In this document: piece after piece, positions 48,229 to 59,261 of the stretch
Position numbering within the stretch: position 1 is the first letter of the stretch
Layout of the letters: each line of letters opens with the position of its first letter
DNA from: Xylogone sp. PMI_703
Lineage: Eukaryota > Ascomycota > Leotiomycetes
Direction of reading: 5' to 3'
DNA: 64,000 nucleotides
Assembly: GCA_021399445.1 (NCBI GenBank)
Contig: JAJTUQ010000002.1
Location: forward strand, 2,976,001 to 3,040,000
Made by a program: the position numbers and the translations under genes
The notes under the pieces: generated by a model
What the model was told of the DNA's origin: nothing
What the model saw: the letters and a program-made list of their open reading frames with translations, nothing else
The model's database searches: none

Positions 48229-49149
48229 ATGCTGACAATAGAGGACGCAACAAAGTGCCTAACAGGACACGAGACTTGGCTTGACTCTGACTCTGACACT
48301 ATGCAAGCGTTACTCTGCATGATCATGCATAAGTCTGGAATCGCTGATGCTAACATTTAAGATAGGGACATCGGCATTGTTGGTGGTACTTTTGCAAGCA
48401 TTTACCTCAGATACAGCCCTACTCAATGGATAAGCCGTCAGTCTTTGAGGCAAAATCTCGGTTCCTCATTCCGTTACACGTGGGCAATAACCACTGGCAA
48501 CTGATTGACTTTGACAGGAAGTCCAGCGGCATTAACGTTTAAGATAGTATAATAAGTTTGCATCATCAACAGACGCCCACCGATCTCATAACTTCTTTCG
48601 ACAATGTCTTTAATATTGGCCGGAACGGGGCCATCTCACTTGTGCTTTGGGCCCGGGGGTGGTTGGAGCTGTGGATATTCTGTCGTAAAAGCCATCGACG
48701 GTCTCATTACGAATGGCGGAATGCCGAATGCGTACACAGATGCCTTGGAGTACAGAGCCCGCCTGTTAGAAGACTTACACCATTGGTACTCTGGAACCCT
48801 GAGCAGCTCAAATAACGTAGAGCAGGATCATTGCATCGAGCCGGATCTTTTGTCTGAAAATGGCGTTGATCTCGTACTCGAGCCTGAATCTGAAAACGAT
48901 GAGCGTGAGGATGAAGATGTAGTGGAAAACGGTGCTTCAAGCTTGCCTCAAGACGGACACGAGTCTGATGACAGCTTGGAGAAGGTTGAGATCGGAGATG
49001 TACTTCCAGGACCTAACGGGCTCAGTCCTATCCCAACGGCGTGCCGTGAGGCCCTCAACGAGCCAAGGGGCGAGAAGAAGTATTGTAATAGTTGTCTTAC
49101 GAATGCTGTATACTCAGGTTACAATTTGATAAGGCACAACGGCACATGA
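48229..49149 (+). pseudogene. Ulp1-like cysteine protease (C48) gene, frameshifted
   Basis: From the ATG at 48229 (MLTIEDATKCLTGHETWLDS) the sequence resembles the N-terminal part of a Ulp1 fold. After a frame change near 48400-48430 comes LHVGNNHWQLIDFD, with the catalytic His and Trp of C48 proteases, then INV-stop-DSI where the catalytic Asp is expected. A second frame change near 48604-48650 leads to GGGWSCGYSVVKAIDGLI, carrying the catalytic Cys-Gly. The last part is open from 48604 to 49149 with an acidic tail and a C2H2-like CNSC...RHN end. The frame changes could be introns, but no clear splice sites are seen. It directly follows the helicase relic on the same strand. C48 proteases in fungi are either SUMO proteases or parts of transposons; which applies here is open. 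Confidence 0.55.
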
Positions 49150-49505
49150 TATACAATAAGGTCTGGAAGAATTCGAGTCTCTTTGTAGAAAATCCTGTTC
49201 AAGTCTCCAAGGTTAATGGAGACAACAAGAATCTTACTGACCTATCCGACCTGACAAGTCGCTGTTTGACCTTATATGAGTTTAACAAGGTTGCTAACAA
49301 AACACTGAAGACAGTAGTCACTCATATAGGACTTCGGAATACCACGTTAGCTTGTGGCAAATTGACTCCTTGAGAATGGGAAATGGTCTTAATTGGTAAG
49401 GAGAATATGAGTTTACCACTCTGACTTCAGCTAATATATCACAGATGGCTTGGACGTCTCACATCTGTGCAATAATGGCAAGCAGGCTGTTCCAACCCAC
49501 GCCAT

Positions 49506-50290
49506 TTGGTAATTGAGCTGGGAACTACAAACGTAAGCCGAGCTCATTGCTTTAATAGCCTGGAAGCCGTCAAGAAAAGCAATCGATGTGCTGTTCACGT
49601 GGAGCATCCATGTCTTTTAATACATATCAGGGACGACTGGAAGACATTAGTTGATAATATACCAGCACGATCATTTAAGTGTCGTGACTGCAATCCTTCT
49701 TTGAAACGAGATTTCTCCTTACATAGGCATGCTCATATCCAGGTCGAACGTGTTTGTAGCACTTGTGGTAAAGGCTTTAAGACCAAGAAATACCTTTGGA
49801 GTCATCAAAAGTTTCACACTGATGATCGGCCATTCAAATGTTCCTGGGAAGGTTGTAAGTATGCATATCGGCAAAAAGCTCAGCTTCAGAGCCATGAAGA
49901 GATACATTTCGACGAACAGCCATTCAAGTGTTCCTGGGACGGCTGTGAGTATGCATATCAGCATAAGAGTAGCCTTCAAGCTCATCTAAAGATTTATTCC
50001 GATGAATGGTCCCCCAAGGGTTCCGGGAACGCATGAATGGCTGTGAGTATGTTGGTACAAGAGCTATCTCCTGGTCCATCTAAAGACTCATTCCGATGAA
50101 CGGCCATTCAAGTGTTCCGGGAAGGTTGTGATTATGCATACCGGCAAAAATCTCATCTTCGCACGCATGGAATGTCACATTCTAACGAATGGCTATTTCA
50201 GTGTCCCTGGGACGACTGTGATTACACATCTCAGAACAAGAGCAACCTCTAAACTCATCTAAAAAAGATCTACTTCAAGTAATGACTACT
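49506..50290 (+). pseudogene. C2H2 zinc-finger protein fragment
   Basis: An open frame runs to 50036 but begins without an ATG (TTG at 49506). From about 49674 it encodes consecutive TFIIIA-type fingers: CRDC...HRHAH, CSTCGKGF...HQKFH, CSWEGCKYAY...HEEIH and CSWDGCEYAY...HLKIY, with the last histidine of the fourth lost. Beyond 50036, after a frame change, more finger-like units (EGCDYAYRQKSHLRTH, DDCDYTSQNKSNL) continue to about 50275. Such Cx4C finger arrays with nearly identical linkers occur in fungal C2H2 regulators; this one looks decayed. Confidence 0.55.
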
Positions 50291-50775
50291 TATGCATCTA
50301 CAAGGCAAATTATACTCAAGAGCGTCTCAAGCTATTAGAATAACTGTATCTAGGATTTATTAAGTCATATTTATGTTTGAGTTAAATGCAGTGTAAGTGA
50401 GAAGGAATAATTGGGTAATCCTGATTATAACTCTAGATAATACAAATGAGCAGCTGCAGTACACTAAACAATGTTGATACGCCAGTCTTGCGGCTGTTAC
50501 TTTAGTGTCTCACTCTAATCGAGTTCGAGACCAGCATATGTGAAGATGCCATTTACTTTTTAATTTAGGAAAAGAATAGCTCTCTAAGCGCACAAAGGGA
50601 AGATACTGGTACATATATCTGTGTCACTGTGTGTTTATTCAGCGCGCGATAGAGACCACTACCGCCAACTCCTTATCTTCACCTTCTGTGCCCCTCTATC
50701 AACCTTTTTGTCTACCTGAAATCTCTTGCTCACTCTCTTTCCCTCTTCTCTCTCATTCACCCCAGACAAAACTAT
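50291..50775. other. Intergenic region upstream of the Sen15 gene
   Basis: 485 bp with no gene seen. The last 100 bases are pyrimidine-rich (TCTC and CATTC runs), as is common just upstream of fungal starts. Confidence 0.5.
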
Positions 50776-51348
50776 ATGACCTCATCTACAATGACTACGG
50801 CAGAGCCCCCTGCCTTTTCTGCCCTGACAGAAACAATTAATTCTTCAAAGATCTCATTACAATCCATCACACACCCACCACATCTTCAACATCTTGCACT
50901 CACTGTGCTCCACAATCTGCAATACCAACATGACTGGACTTCGCTCTCCCTCCATACACACTCCACGAAGACTAGTTCACCTCTACCACGTCCACTCATC
51001 TCAGGGATCCCGCCCAGACGAGCGTATATACATCCAGATGAACAAGTCGAAATTATAAAGGTGGAGCATGAGACTGGTCAGCCAGTCAAACAATATCCAG
51101 AGCGCGAATGGGTGCTACCGACACATCTTGAAGAATGCGGATCATTGGCCGAGTTCGCCAATATATTCGACGCCATAGAGACTGTTCCTCCTGGAGACGT
51201 GCCTGAGATATCACATCCTGTTACCGTAGGACAGCAGTGGCAAGGCGAGAGTAGGCAAAAAAGACTGCTATTAGCTACTGTACACGACGACAGCACAGTG
51301 GTTTATTATATCATGCACGATGGGATCGTCAAACCCAGACAAAACTGA
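50776..51348 (+). CDS. SEN15: tRNA-splicing endonuclease subunit Sen15
   Basis: 190 residues in a single exon. The C-terminal half is the Sen15 fold: PPRRAYIHPDEQVEIIK near residues 79-95, then REWVLPTHLEE near 113-123, a central helix (LAEFANIFDAIE), and the hallmark end KRLLLATVHDDSTVVYYIMH followed by DGIVKPRQN. Sen15 is the small structural subunit that dimerises with Sen34 in the Sen2-Sen34-Sen54-Sen15 complex, which cuts introns out of precursor tRNAs; it has no catalytic triad of its own. The N-terminal 75 residues are poorly conserved and Ser/Thr/His-rich. Met6 is an alternative start five codons downstream. The gene runs tail to tail with the dehydrogenase gene, 58 bp apart. Confidence 0.88.
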   Translation: MTSSTMTTAEPPAFSALTETINSSKISLQSITHPPHLQHLALTVLHNLQYQHDWTSLSLHTHSTKTSSPLPRPLISGIPPRRAYIHPDEQVEIIKVEHETGQPVKQYPEREWVLPTHLEECGSLAEFANIFDAIETVPPGDVPEISHPVTVGQQWQGESRQKRLLLATVHDDSTVVYYIMHDGIVKPRQN

Positions 51349-51406
51349 ACATTATCAAGCTATACAATTTTACCCGTAGTGTCGCGCTCGAGTTCTACTA
51401 TTCACC

Positions 51407-52709
51407 CTATTTCTTGAGACGTGGATCAAACACAACCTTTTGGACCTTCATGTTATTAAAGAGGTCATATCCCTCGACGGCATCTGTTAGTGGCATAATG
51501 TGTTCGAACATAAAACTGGGATAGTCAGTGTGAATTTTCATAGCTGACTCCAGAGGTGCGGCATCGATATACACTTACCTTAGGAGATGTTGTTTCTTCT
51601 GGAGCAGATCAAGCGCCTCGGGGAAGATGGATCTCACAGGGCATCTGCCCATCTGAAGTCGTAGATTCTTTCCATACGCCTCGTTTCCACTCCATGGAAT
51701 CTATGACTCATAAGTTATGTGTTCCAAGGCTAACATGTCTAAGAACGCACCTCTGCATTGTGGACGCCAATACTACTGATAATGCCCCATGGGCGAATCA
51801 GATCGAACGCTGTTCTTAATGCAGGGCTGAGGCCAACGACCTCAATAACAAGATCGGCACCTCTACCTTCTGACACTGCTTTGACTTTCTCAAGCATAGC
51901 GTCCTTACCAATTGCAAAATTTAGCGGCTCCGCTCCGAGGGACTTTGCCAATTCTAATCGGCTGTCTATCCCATCCACCGCGAATAGATGCTTTGGCTTA
52001 AAGGTTGTGGCCGCGATGATGGCACAAAGACCAACTGGTCCGCATCCAACGACTACTACGGTTGCATTTTCTAATTCTTCCGGCTTTAGAAGCTTGAATC
52101 CATTCGTTGCGCCAAAATAACCTGTGGGGAAGATATCGGCCATCAGTACTAAGGATTGGTCCTTTATATTGTCTGGCACCTTTAGAACAGTGCCATCTGC
52201 CAGCGGTATGCGCACGAATTCCGCTTGGCCACCGTCAAGCTGTGGGGATCCAAACAGCTGGCATTTAGAACATCGTGACGAGTAACCATTCCTACAGTAG
52301 AAACACTCTTGGCTTGGATGGATTATCAGCATCAATCAAGACATTGCGCTCTCAGATAGCTACCAAGAAACTGTGAATGGAGCCACCACCCTATCCCCCA
52401 CTTTTACTGTCTTCACCTCACTTCCAGCCTCTTTGACAGTGCCAGTGAACTCATGACCCATAATAAATCCAGTGTCAGACTTTTGGTGTCCTCGGAATGT
52501 GTGCAATTCTCTGCATGGACCTGTCAGGCAACATATCCGCCATTGTGGGCTCTCGAATTGCTCGTGTAGACTTACGATCCGCACAATGCTGTGTAACTGA
52601 CTTCAACAATAATATCAGTTGGCGCCTCCAATTTGGGGATCGGCCGATCCTCAACGGCGACCTTCAAAGGGCCATGAAAGACCACGGCCTTCATTGTAGA
52701 TTTTGACAT
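51407..52709 (-). CDS. Zinc-type alcohol dehydrogenase family protein (MDR, GroES-like)
   Basis: Five exons on the minus strand: 52709-52576, 52510-52364, 52312-51751, 51700-51579 and 51515-51407, giving 357 residues. All four introns are short (50-65 bp) with GT/AG ends. Catalytic zinc ligands: Cys43 in ALCGSELH and His64-Glu65 in GHEFTG. Structural zinc cysteines 94, 97, 100 and 108 lie in CQECFYCRNGYSSRC. A Rossmann NAD(P) motif VVVVGCGPVGLCA follows near residue 190. Members of this family oxidise alcohols or polyols with NAD(P); substrate cannot be read from sequence, though the layout recalls glutathione-dependent formaldehyde and related dehydrogenases. The C-terminal exons encode the usual MPLTDAVEGYDLFNN. 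The start ATG at 52709 gives MSKSTMKAVVFHGPLKV, the standard beginning. GATA and CreA-type sites lie upstream. Confidence 0.88.
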
Positions 52710-53351
52710 GATTGCTCGCCTCTATATGCAGTTGCTTGTGTTTGGGTCTTAATTACAGAATAAGAAAGGTTCAATTGGAAGAAAACGCTGGTTCGTTTCC
52801 AAAGATGTTATAAATATAGGGATGGACACCACTTATGTAGGTAGTCCAAATTTGACCTCGGACGCAATTATTGCCAGGGCGGGGTCGGACTGGGCGGGGT
52901 CAACTGTCACTTATCGTGCGGATAAGATCCGAGTAGATAAGTAATCAGTACTTGAGCTCTCAGTACATGAGCCGATATAGATATCACCATTCTTGCCAAT
53001 TTCGAAGTCAGAGTGATACAGTTATATAAATTAGCAAGGCAAACCATCTATTAGATATACAGTGTCCCGAAGTTCGAATTAAAGTGGATGCTTGGCGATG
53101 TTCAAAACCATAACTATTGCTATAACCTTCTCTCGAGCGCCATGAATGGAAGATGTAAGATACAGGAAACTAAAACCCATTCAGCCCCAACCCATATCAC
53201 TCCAGAACCCAACCAAAATCAAAAGAGAACCCGCCAAAAAGATCCCCCCACCAGAGAATGCCAGCATCCATCATAATCAGTTCAACTCCAGACCTATGAT
53301 TCACTCTCTCTGCGATAATTCCCTCGGAAACCCCACCACTACTTTCTCCCA
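52710..53351. other. Intergenic region between dehydrogenase and Yippee genes
   Basis: Promoter side of the dehydrogenase gene and 3' side of the Yippee gene. Apart from the GATA and GCGGGG sites at 52879-52941 no structure is seen; small open frames here overlap the Yippee gene or lack coding character. Confidence 0.5.
52879..52941 (-). promoter_or_regulatory. Cluster of CreA-like and GATA-factor-like sites upstream of the dehydrogenase
   Basis: GCGGGG at 52879-52884 and 52894-52899 fits the SYGGRG consensus of the carbon catabolite repressor CreA. TTATC at 52911-52915 and GATAAG at 52921-52926 and 52936-52941 are three GATA cores within 31 bp. They lie 170-232 bp upstream of the ATG. Regulation is inferred from the sites only. 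Confidence 0.3.
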
Positions 53352-53778
53352 TCATGTAACATTGCAGAGCAACTCCGCCTCAAGGATGAACTTCCCCTCC
53401 TTATACTTCTCACTAGCCTCAAACGCCTTGTCGTACTTCCACCCCACCGTCTCTTTACACTGCCGACATGCTATATCTCGTACGATATGTCGCCCAGTAG
53501 TCATGTTCCGCTCGCTGGGCTCACCCGCAGTCACGTTGACGACGTTGTTGAAGAGATACGCCTTGCCATGTTGGCCTCGGAAGTTCTGTTATGAGCAAAG
53601 AAGCCACGTTAGCGGGACGACCCCAATTTCTCATGGCCAAGCAATTCTGAGTAGAAAAGCACAGAAGTTAGATACATACCCGGCTTATGATGTCCTCATG
53701 GTTCGACAGGTGTGCTTTGCAGTTCTTGCAGCCGTAGATCTTGTGGCTGTTCAGGTAGACGTTATACGCCAGTCCCAT
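53352..53778 (-). CDS. Yippee family zinc-binding protein
   Basis: Two exons, 53778-53680 and 53585-53352, joined across a 94-bp intron with GTATGT...ACAG, giving 110 residues. The start MGLAYNVYLNSHKIYGC and the sequence NFRGQHGKAYLFNNVVNV are hallmarks of the Yippee family. Two CxxC zinc knuckles, Cys17/Cys20 (CKNC) and Cys73/Cys76 (CRQC), form the single zinc site of the beta-sheet fold. Length is that of typical Yippee proteins, about 110-120 residues. Animal YPEL proteins are nuclear or centrosomal; the yeast relative Moh1 is linked to stationary-phase behaviour. Role in filamentous fungi is poorly known. The last residues (EAELLCNVT) match the usual conserved end. Confidence 0.92.
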
Positions 53779-54637
53779 CTTTCCTTTCAGACCCCTGACT
53801 CACTCTCACGCGTCTCGCTGTACCAGCTAGATACAAACTGCTATTTCGTCTCGAGTGTCTGGATTTCTGCACCTGGTATTTATGTTTAGAACTATGCCGA
53901 GCTCCCTTTGTCGGGAGGGAGCGGGATGAGGCAGGCCGAACAATGGAATGAAGTATCTCGGACTTGCTATACCGGAAGACTAACAAAGAACTGATCACCT
54001 GCAGTTGCTTGAAGAACCAGCACTAGCAAGAGCAGATACAAAGTCTGCTTGAAAGAAATGTGTTTGGGAGGTCGTTGTCGTCTTAAGTGGTCGTTCAACA
54101 GTGGCCTGTCGGAGTCCGTCGAAGGTCACAGGGAGTGGCTTAAGCTCTCGCTGACGCTAGTTCGGTTATCCGTATCGATAAGCCCCTCGTGTGACCTCGT
54201 CATTGCGAATCATGCTATACTGTTACGGACGAAAACACCATGTTGAATGCTCTCGATTGATCAACAATCACGTCAACTTGCATCGCATCTTGTTTGTATC
54301 TGATCATGAATTTATTATATACCTGACCGGGCAAGAAACTAGTATTTCAGAGCAGAAGAGCAAAACTGCAAGTCATTTTTTTCAACTTTTATACCGGGAT
54401 CCCTAGGATATAGTATCAAAGCTTGCAGAAGGTCTGGCCCCTGCAATCATGTCACACCCTGCCCTCATACCACCCATTTCTAGACCCAGTCTACCCTACA
54501 TTGTACAAGAAAATTCCGAAGCGTTTTCGCTGACGCCTAATGCAATCCCATGTTGTACCATATAAGCATGGTATCGACCAGCACTGGCATTGCAACTCCA
54601 AGCTCATCTGATAATGACATGATAAGAGGCACGACAA
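53779..54637. other. Intergenic region between Yippee and ferric reductase genes
   Basis: 859 bp. It should hold the Yippee promoter and the ferric reductase 3' region. No conserved coding sequence, RNA gene or repeat is seen. Confidence 0.5.
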
Positions 54638-56511
54638 TTACCAGGAGAATGCTTCCTCGACGAAGTCAATGTTCGATTGGTGTTGACGGTTTCGAACAGC
54701 ACGTCTCACATCGTCACTAAGAGCACCACTTCCACAAACTGATATGCCCATCGCACCGACCTGGTTCTCAATCTCCATCTCAATCAAGGTCTCAATGTTA
54801 GGCCTGCCAGGGAACATCTGGACTGTTGATGAAGGGCTGTGGATCTCCTTGGTGGATCTTGGCCGACTAATGAACAGCATTATCCGGAGCACATCTCTTC
54901 GCTTTTCCATCGACAAGATAGAGGTCATCCAGGGTCGAATCCATTCCAGATGCTCCGGTGACTGGATGATCCAAACAAGGACAATCTTCCGAGTTGCAAT
55001 CGTACCATTTGCATAACCTGCAACTAGGTCCCGGACGTGAGGCACTTGATGAGTGATGCCGACTCCTCCAGCGAAAAGCATGACTGTACCATAGGAATGC
55101 ATCATGTGCATGCCGCCGTATGGACCCTCGGCAAAGCAGCTAGTATAGAATCGACCCTCTGGAGCAGCCTGGGCCTTCTTGAACAAGTTGCTTGTGAATC
55201 CAGTTCTTGCTCGAATAACAAATGAAATGGTTGCTTTCCGGATAGCAAGCACATCCTCGCGATTCATTATCCGCCTTTCTGCCATCTCATCCTCTGCCTC
55301 TTCTGACCACGCAACCGAGAACGGATGAGATGACATGTAGGAGATTCTAGGCATATACAAGTATGCATGTTGTCCCGGGGTGAATCTCCAGGGCCGGGCC
55401 AGGTCGACAGTGACACGGCAAGCATTGCCTGGTAGGGCCTCAACTAGAGCTCTCGTTCCTCCTCTTCCGACGTTTCTATACACGACCCTGAGGACTCTGG
55501 AGAGGCGCTCGGCAAAAAAGATTGCAATAACGCCGTAGAGAAGCTTGATTTCGGGAACACCACACAGCTTAAGATGATACCAGGTGGCTATGACAATAAG
55601 ACCTGCCAGAGCAAGGTGCAGATACTTGAATGTTTCGTAGAACGCATGGCGAACAATGGAGCTGGCCTGGATGGTAATTGCAACCCCGCCAATAAAAGCA
55701 ACAAATCCGTATGTCATCAATGGACTTGCAGTGAAACCAGGGCCAAGGGCTGCCCAACCACTGGTATGGACTGTTGACGCTCCCCAGGCAAAAACGTGGG
55801 TTATGATCTCCAGCACAACAATTCGACCGAACCATCTATGAAGAAGGTTAAACGTATCAAAAGATAGGTGTAGCCAGTTGATAAAAGGGTTGTTTCTTGC
55901 CGCCATGATGAATAGGGGGACCTAAAGCAGTTAGTCACGTGCCACTTTCAAAATCTGAACTGAAAGTAATGGCAAACAGCAACTCATAGATATCTTGGAT
56001 GAAAACCTACCATATTGACGACGGCAAGAACACCGGATCGGTTTCTAACCTCTTTTGCAACTGTTGCGAAGGGTTGATCCCAGGCAATGCTGACCACGCA
56101 AAAGGCAATGTTGGTTCCAAGGTAACCCGCGAGGAAGAGGAGTTGAAATCGAGTTGGAAGGGTCCCCATATTGATGGCTGCCGAAAGCTGGAATTCCCTA
56201 TTGTGTCTCTTATGGAGGATTGGTGCATAGAGGAAGTGCTTCTTGAAAGTGGCATACCTACGTGCGGGCGCGATGAAGTATCTCTGGGCATCATTTTTGA
56301 GGCACGCTATTGTCCGTACGTACTTGACTAATTCCGTGACGATTCTCCAGATGATCAGGCCAGCAGCCAGGGAAGAGAGGAGTATGAAGATGTAGTTATA
56401 GAAATCCTGATTGAAGTTGTCTGCTTTAACCTGTAGGGTATCTGCAGCAGCTGCAGCAGATGCGGCGGCGGCAGCCGATGAGGCCGGAGTAGATTGTGTA
56501 GTCTGCGCCAT
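54638..56511 (-). CDS. Ferric reductase-like transmembrane oxidoreductase (FRE/NOX family)
   Basis: Two exons, 56511-56011 and 55921-54638, joined over a 89-bp intron (GTAGGT...TTTAG), giving 594 residues. The start is the ATG in GCCATGG; longer readings lack an ATG. Residues 1-40 are Ser/Ala-rich, coded by a GCN microsatellite, and probably extracellular. Membrane helices follow. Two His pairs 14 residues apart (195/209 in LLHRWFGRIVVLEIITH and 269/283 in YLHLALAG...ATWYH) fit the bis-heme ligands. FAD binding is at HPFSVAW (366-372). NADPH binding is at GPYGG (433-437) and AGGVGITHQVPH (451-462), and VCGSG lies near the end. These proteins pass electrons from NADPH over FAD and two hemes across the plasma membrane to Fe(III) or Cu(II) for reductive uptake. 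The C-terminal FxW end is typical. No multicopper oxidase or permease partner is in the window. A candidate SreA site lies upstream at 57405. Confidence 0.9.
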
Positions 56512-57059
56512 GGCCAGAAAGGACTGTGATTTCTCTGCGTAGTAGTGAACGAGGTGAATTTCAGCTGGACGCAACTCTATGAAATTGAACAAGGAGTCCT
56601 TTGTAGATACAGACCAGCAATATCCACTAAGAACTCAGGACTAGCACGGGTTTCCACCAGGGCGTTGAGCGTTGTACTCTCTTCTACGTCAGTGACCAGC
56701 AGTGAAGTCGAAACGTTTTGAAGTCTATGATCGAAGAAAAAAAGAATGTTACAGGTGTTCGTCCGGGAAAATTGTTCTCTGTTGAGTGAATATGCACAAG
56801 CTGCCGTACCCAGCACTGCAGGGGAAAAGAGTTGAGGTTGTGAGGTGAGGTGATGTGGTGTGAGGGGGAAAGAGGGTGGAGGGTAGATAGAGAGGACGGA
56901 CGATCAAAGGAACCCAGGAATGCCGAGAAAGAAAGATCGCTGCCGCCGCGGACGAGACTTCTAGAATATACAAGAAACGAATGTCGCGAAGTTGGTCCAG
57001 CAGCACTGCTTAAGTGTGTAAAGGAATGAATGCCCTGCAGAGCGAGGGCCGGCGTAGGG

Positions 57060-57104
57060 TAGAGAGAGGAGAGAGGAGAGAGAGGAAGAGGGAGTGAAGA
57101 GAGG
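57060..57104 (+). repeat. GA-rich low-complexity tract
   Basis: A run of AGAG/GGAGAG units about 45 bp long. With the GTGAGG/GGGTGG-rich stretch at 56836-56885 it marks a purine-rich strand in the 5' region of the ferric reductase gene. Confidence 0.7.
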
Positions 57105-57404
57105 TTTCACGACCACGACGAGCGATTGTTTGTCTCCCTGCTTGGGGACGGGGGATGAGTTGAATCAGGGCTGGGCAGGCCAGTGAGAACGACAGGCTGG
57201 ATGCAACCCCAACTAACCCGTGGCGCAGGGGATGGCAGCGGACCGAGCGATTTACAGGCGCTGTATGGCTTTCCGTTGGGCGGCGATGGCCCAGCTGTGG
57301 CTCTCAAGATGAAACCACGAAACATCGAAGCTTGTCCTGTCCCTGTATGAACCCCCGTTGCCAAGCGCCCGGCACAACACATTCTGATCGCGATGGCCTC
57401 GAGT

Positions 57405-57413
57405 TTATCAGAT
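57405..57413 (-). promoter_or_regulatory. Candidate SreA/iron GATA-factor site
   Basis: The minus strand reads ATCTGATAA, an exact match to ATCWGATAA, the consensus of the fungal iron regulator SreA. It lies about 0.9 kb upstream of the ferric reductase ATG on the same strand. One site at this distance is only suggestive. Confidence 0.3.
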
Positions 57414-59261
57414 CGACGACAGGCCTTTCTTACATAACTGGCCAGCATGCCCATGATGGCCCTTTGTCGCCTCGCATAAACCTGCTGCGAAAACCCTCGA
57501 ACCTCTTCTCATGCCTATCTAATGCTATTTGATACCATCTGGGCAAACGATCTGGGTAAAGTCGTCAGCATCATCATCGATTTCAACGGAGTGGCGCTAC
57601 CAGGTACGCGCGTTGCCGCCAGGAACCCGAGGACTAACAGCCTATCAGCGAGAGGCGCCGTCGTCTGGAGTGTACTTCCGGATATTGTCCTTATCCACAG
57701 AAGCGCAAGGTACCGTCTTGGATGTTGGAACCCGTATTTGTCGATGCTCAACTTGACCACCCAAGTCTTCCTCTGCAACCACCAAAATCCTTGGTACTGT
57801 GTACAAGATCAGAATCGATTCGAGAATCACCAGATGATCTGTTTCACTGTTATCTAATGTGTTGGCGATACTCGGGCATGGTTGGTACTTTACGGAGTAT
57901 TCGCTACGTTTCGAAACAAACTAACCCCCCGAACAGAACTCTACTTCCAACGAAACCCGCTAATCTTGGAAGCATCGATGCGATAAGATCCACCCCTCGT
58001 GCCCTGCATAATTCAGGATACATCATTACGCTGGCACAATGGATATCCTTTGATACATCCTCAGTTCCAACCACAACATACACGTCACAGCTCTAACACC
58101 ATCGGGGAGCAGAATACGAAATCTTCTCATGCGACAAAAAGCATTCTATCTTCGCCTGGGGGGAGTTCTGCCCCTGACCATGGGGCAATACCGTAGCTTG
58201 CGGCTCCAGGGCCTCAGCCTTGGCGACCGGGCTACAGCCTATTCTCATTGGATCACAGCCTTGCCTTGCCCGCAGACTCTCTCCAAACCATTGCATCAAG
58301 TGCATCATACTCTGTTATAAACTACTGAGACAAACACTGCACCATAGCTGCCATACCCATCGACAAAAGAGCTATGCTAATGCCGTCGTGCCCGTCTTAC
58401 TATGGAGTGTGGAGTTCACACTCACTAAATCATCTAGTATATGCGCGAAGGTTACAAAGTTGTCGGTTCCTTTAGTAAATGCATAGCTTCAGGTTACGCG
58501 GCCTTGCAGCAAGCGTTGTCGTCACGAGCAGAGATCACACAGCGAAGAGGTGCTTAAGCTTAAATGGTTGCCACAGGAGACGACCTATAAGCTGCATTGA
58601 TTATGCCTTACACCTCACACTCTCAGGCAGCTACGGTGACAAGGGAGAAGTCTTGTGGTAGAGCAATCTTGATGGCTGGGCGTGACGCCTGTGTTGACTT
58701 GGTGATAATACACAGTCGTCACAGCATGTCACTACCGGGCTGTTCTACGGATTAAACAAGTGTAAGTTTTGCCGTACCATCCTAGGAACTAATGTACATG
58801 CTACAGGTTATCCAAGTGGATATTGTCATGATCTTCATGTTGCCCGGCCATGGCTGGACACGTCCCTGGCAAGAGATGTTCCAAGTTTGTTTTATCTTAT
58901 TGTACGATAAGCATTAGCCATTTCTTCATCACGCATGAAAAGTCGAATCTGGATATTCTTCAGATTGTATATTCATCGTGTATTGCACGAGTCCGCCTTG
59001 GATGCGATCTGTGCGGATTGACCAGTAAACACAGCTTCACATCGATTAAACTAGACGTAGCCGACAAAATACGGATCTGCCACGGTATTATCTCAATACG
59101 CTTCCGATTACCGGGATTCCTCTACCACTCCAGCCGTTCTCAGTCTACCGGGATTATTCAGATGATATCTATATCCAATGACTTCCCAATAAAGCATACG
59201 CATTGCGCGGCATTTCTGGTTTCTGATACACTTCGAGAGCTTCCATATCAATATACCTCGA

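Larger units (their letters stand above)
56512..59261. other. Gene-poor region upstream of the ferric reductase
   Basis: 2.75 kb of normal base composition. It contains the ferric reductase promoter and long purine-rich stretches, but several short open frames on both strands show no recognisable product. A spliced gene of low conservation cannot be excluded by eye. Confidence 0.4.

Noticed and set aside
50500..50545. tRNA-like B box (GAGTTCGAGACC) near 50522
   Set aside because: No matching A box or cloverleaf stems could be drawn around it.
56512..56592. N-terminal extension of the ferric reductase to 56592
   Set aside because: The codon at 56592 is TTG, not ATG; the ATG at 56511 has a strong GCCATGG context.
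57107..57454. 115-residue minus-strand frame upstream of the ferric reductase
   Set aside because: Pro/Ser/Arg-rich composition typical of a chance frame in GC-richer DNA; no motif.
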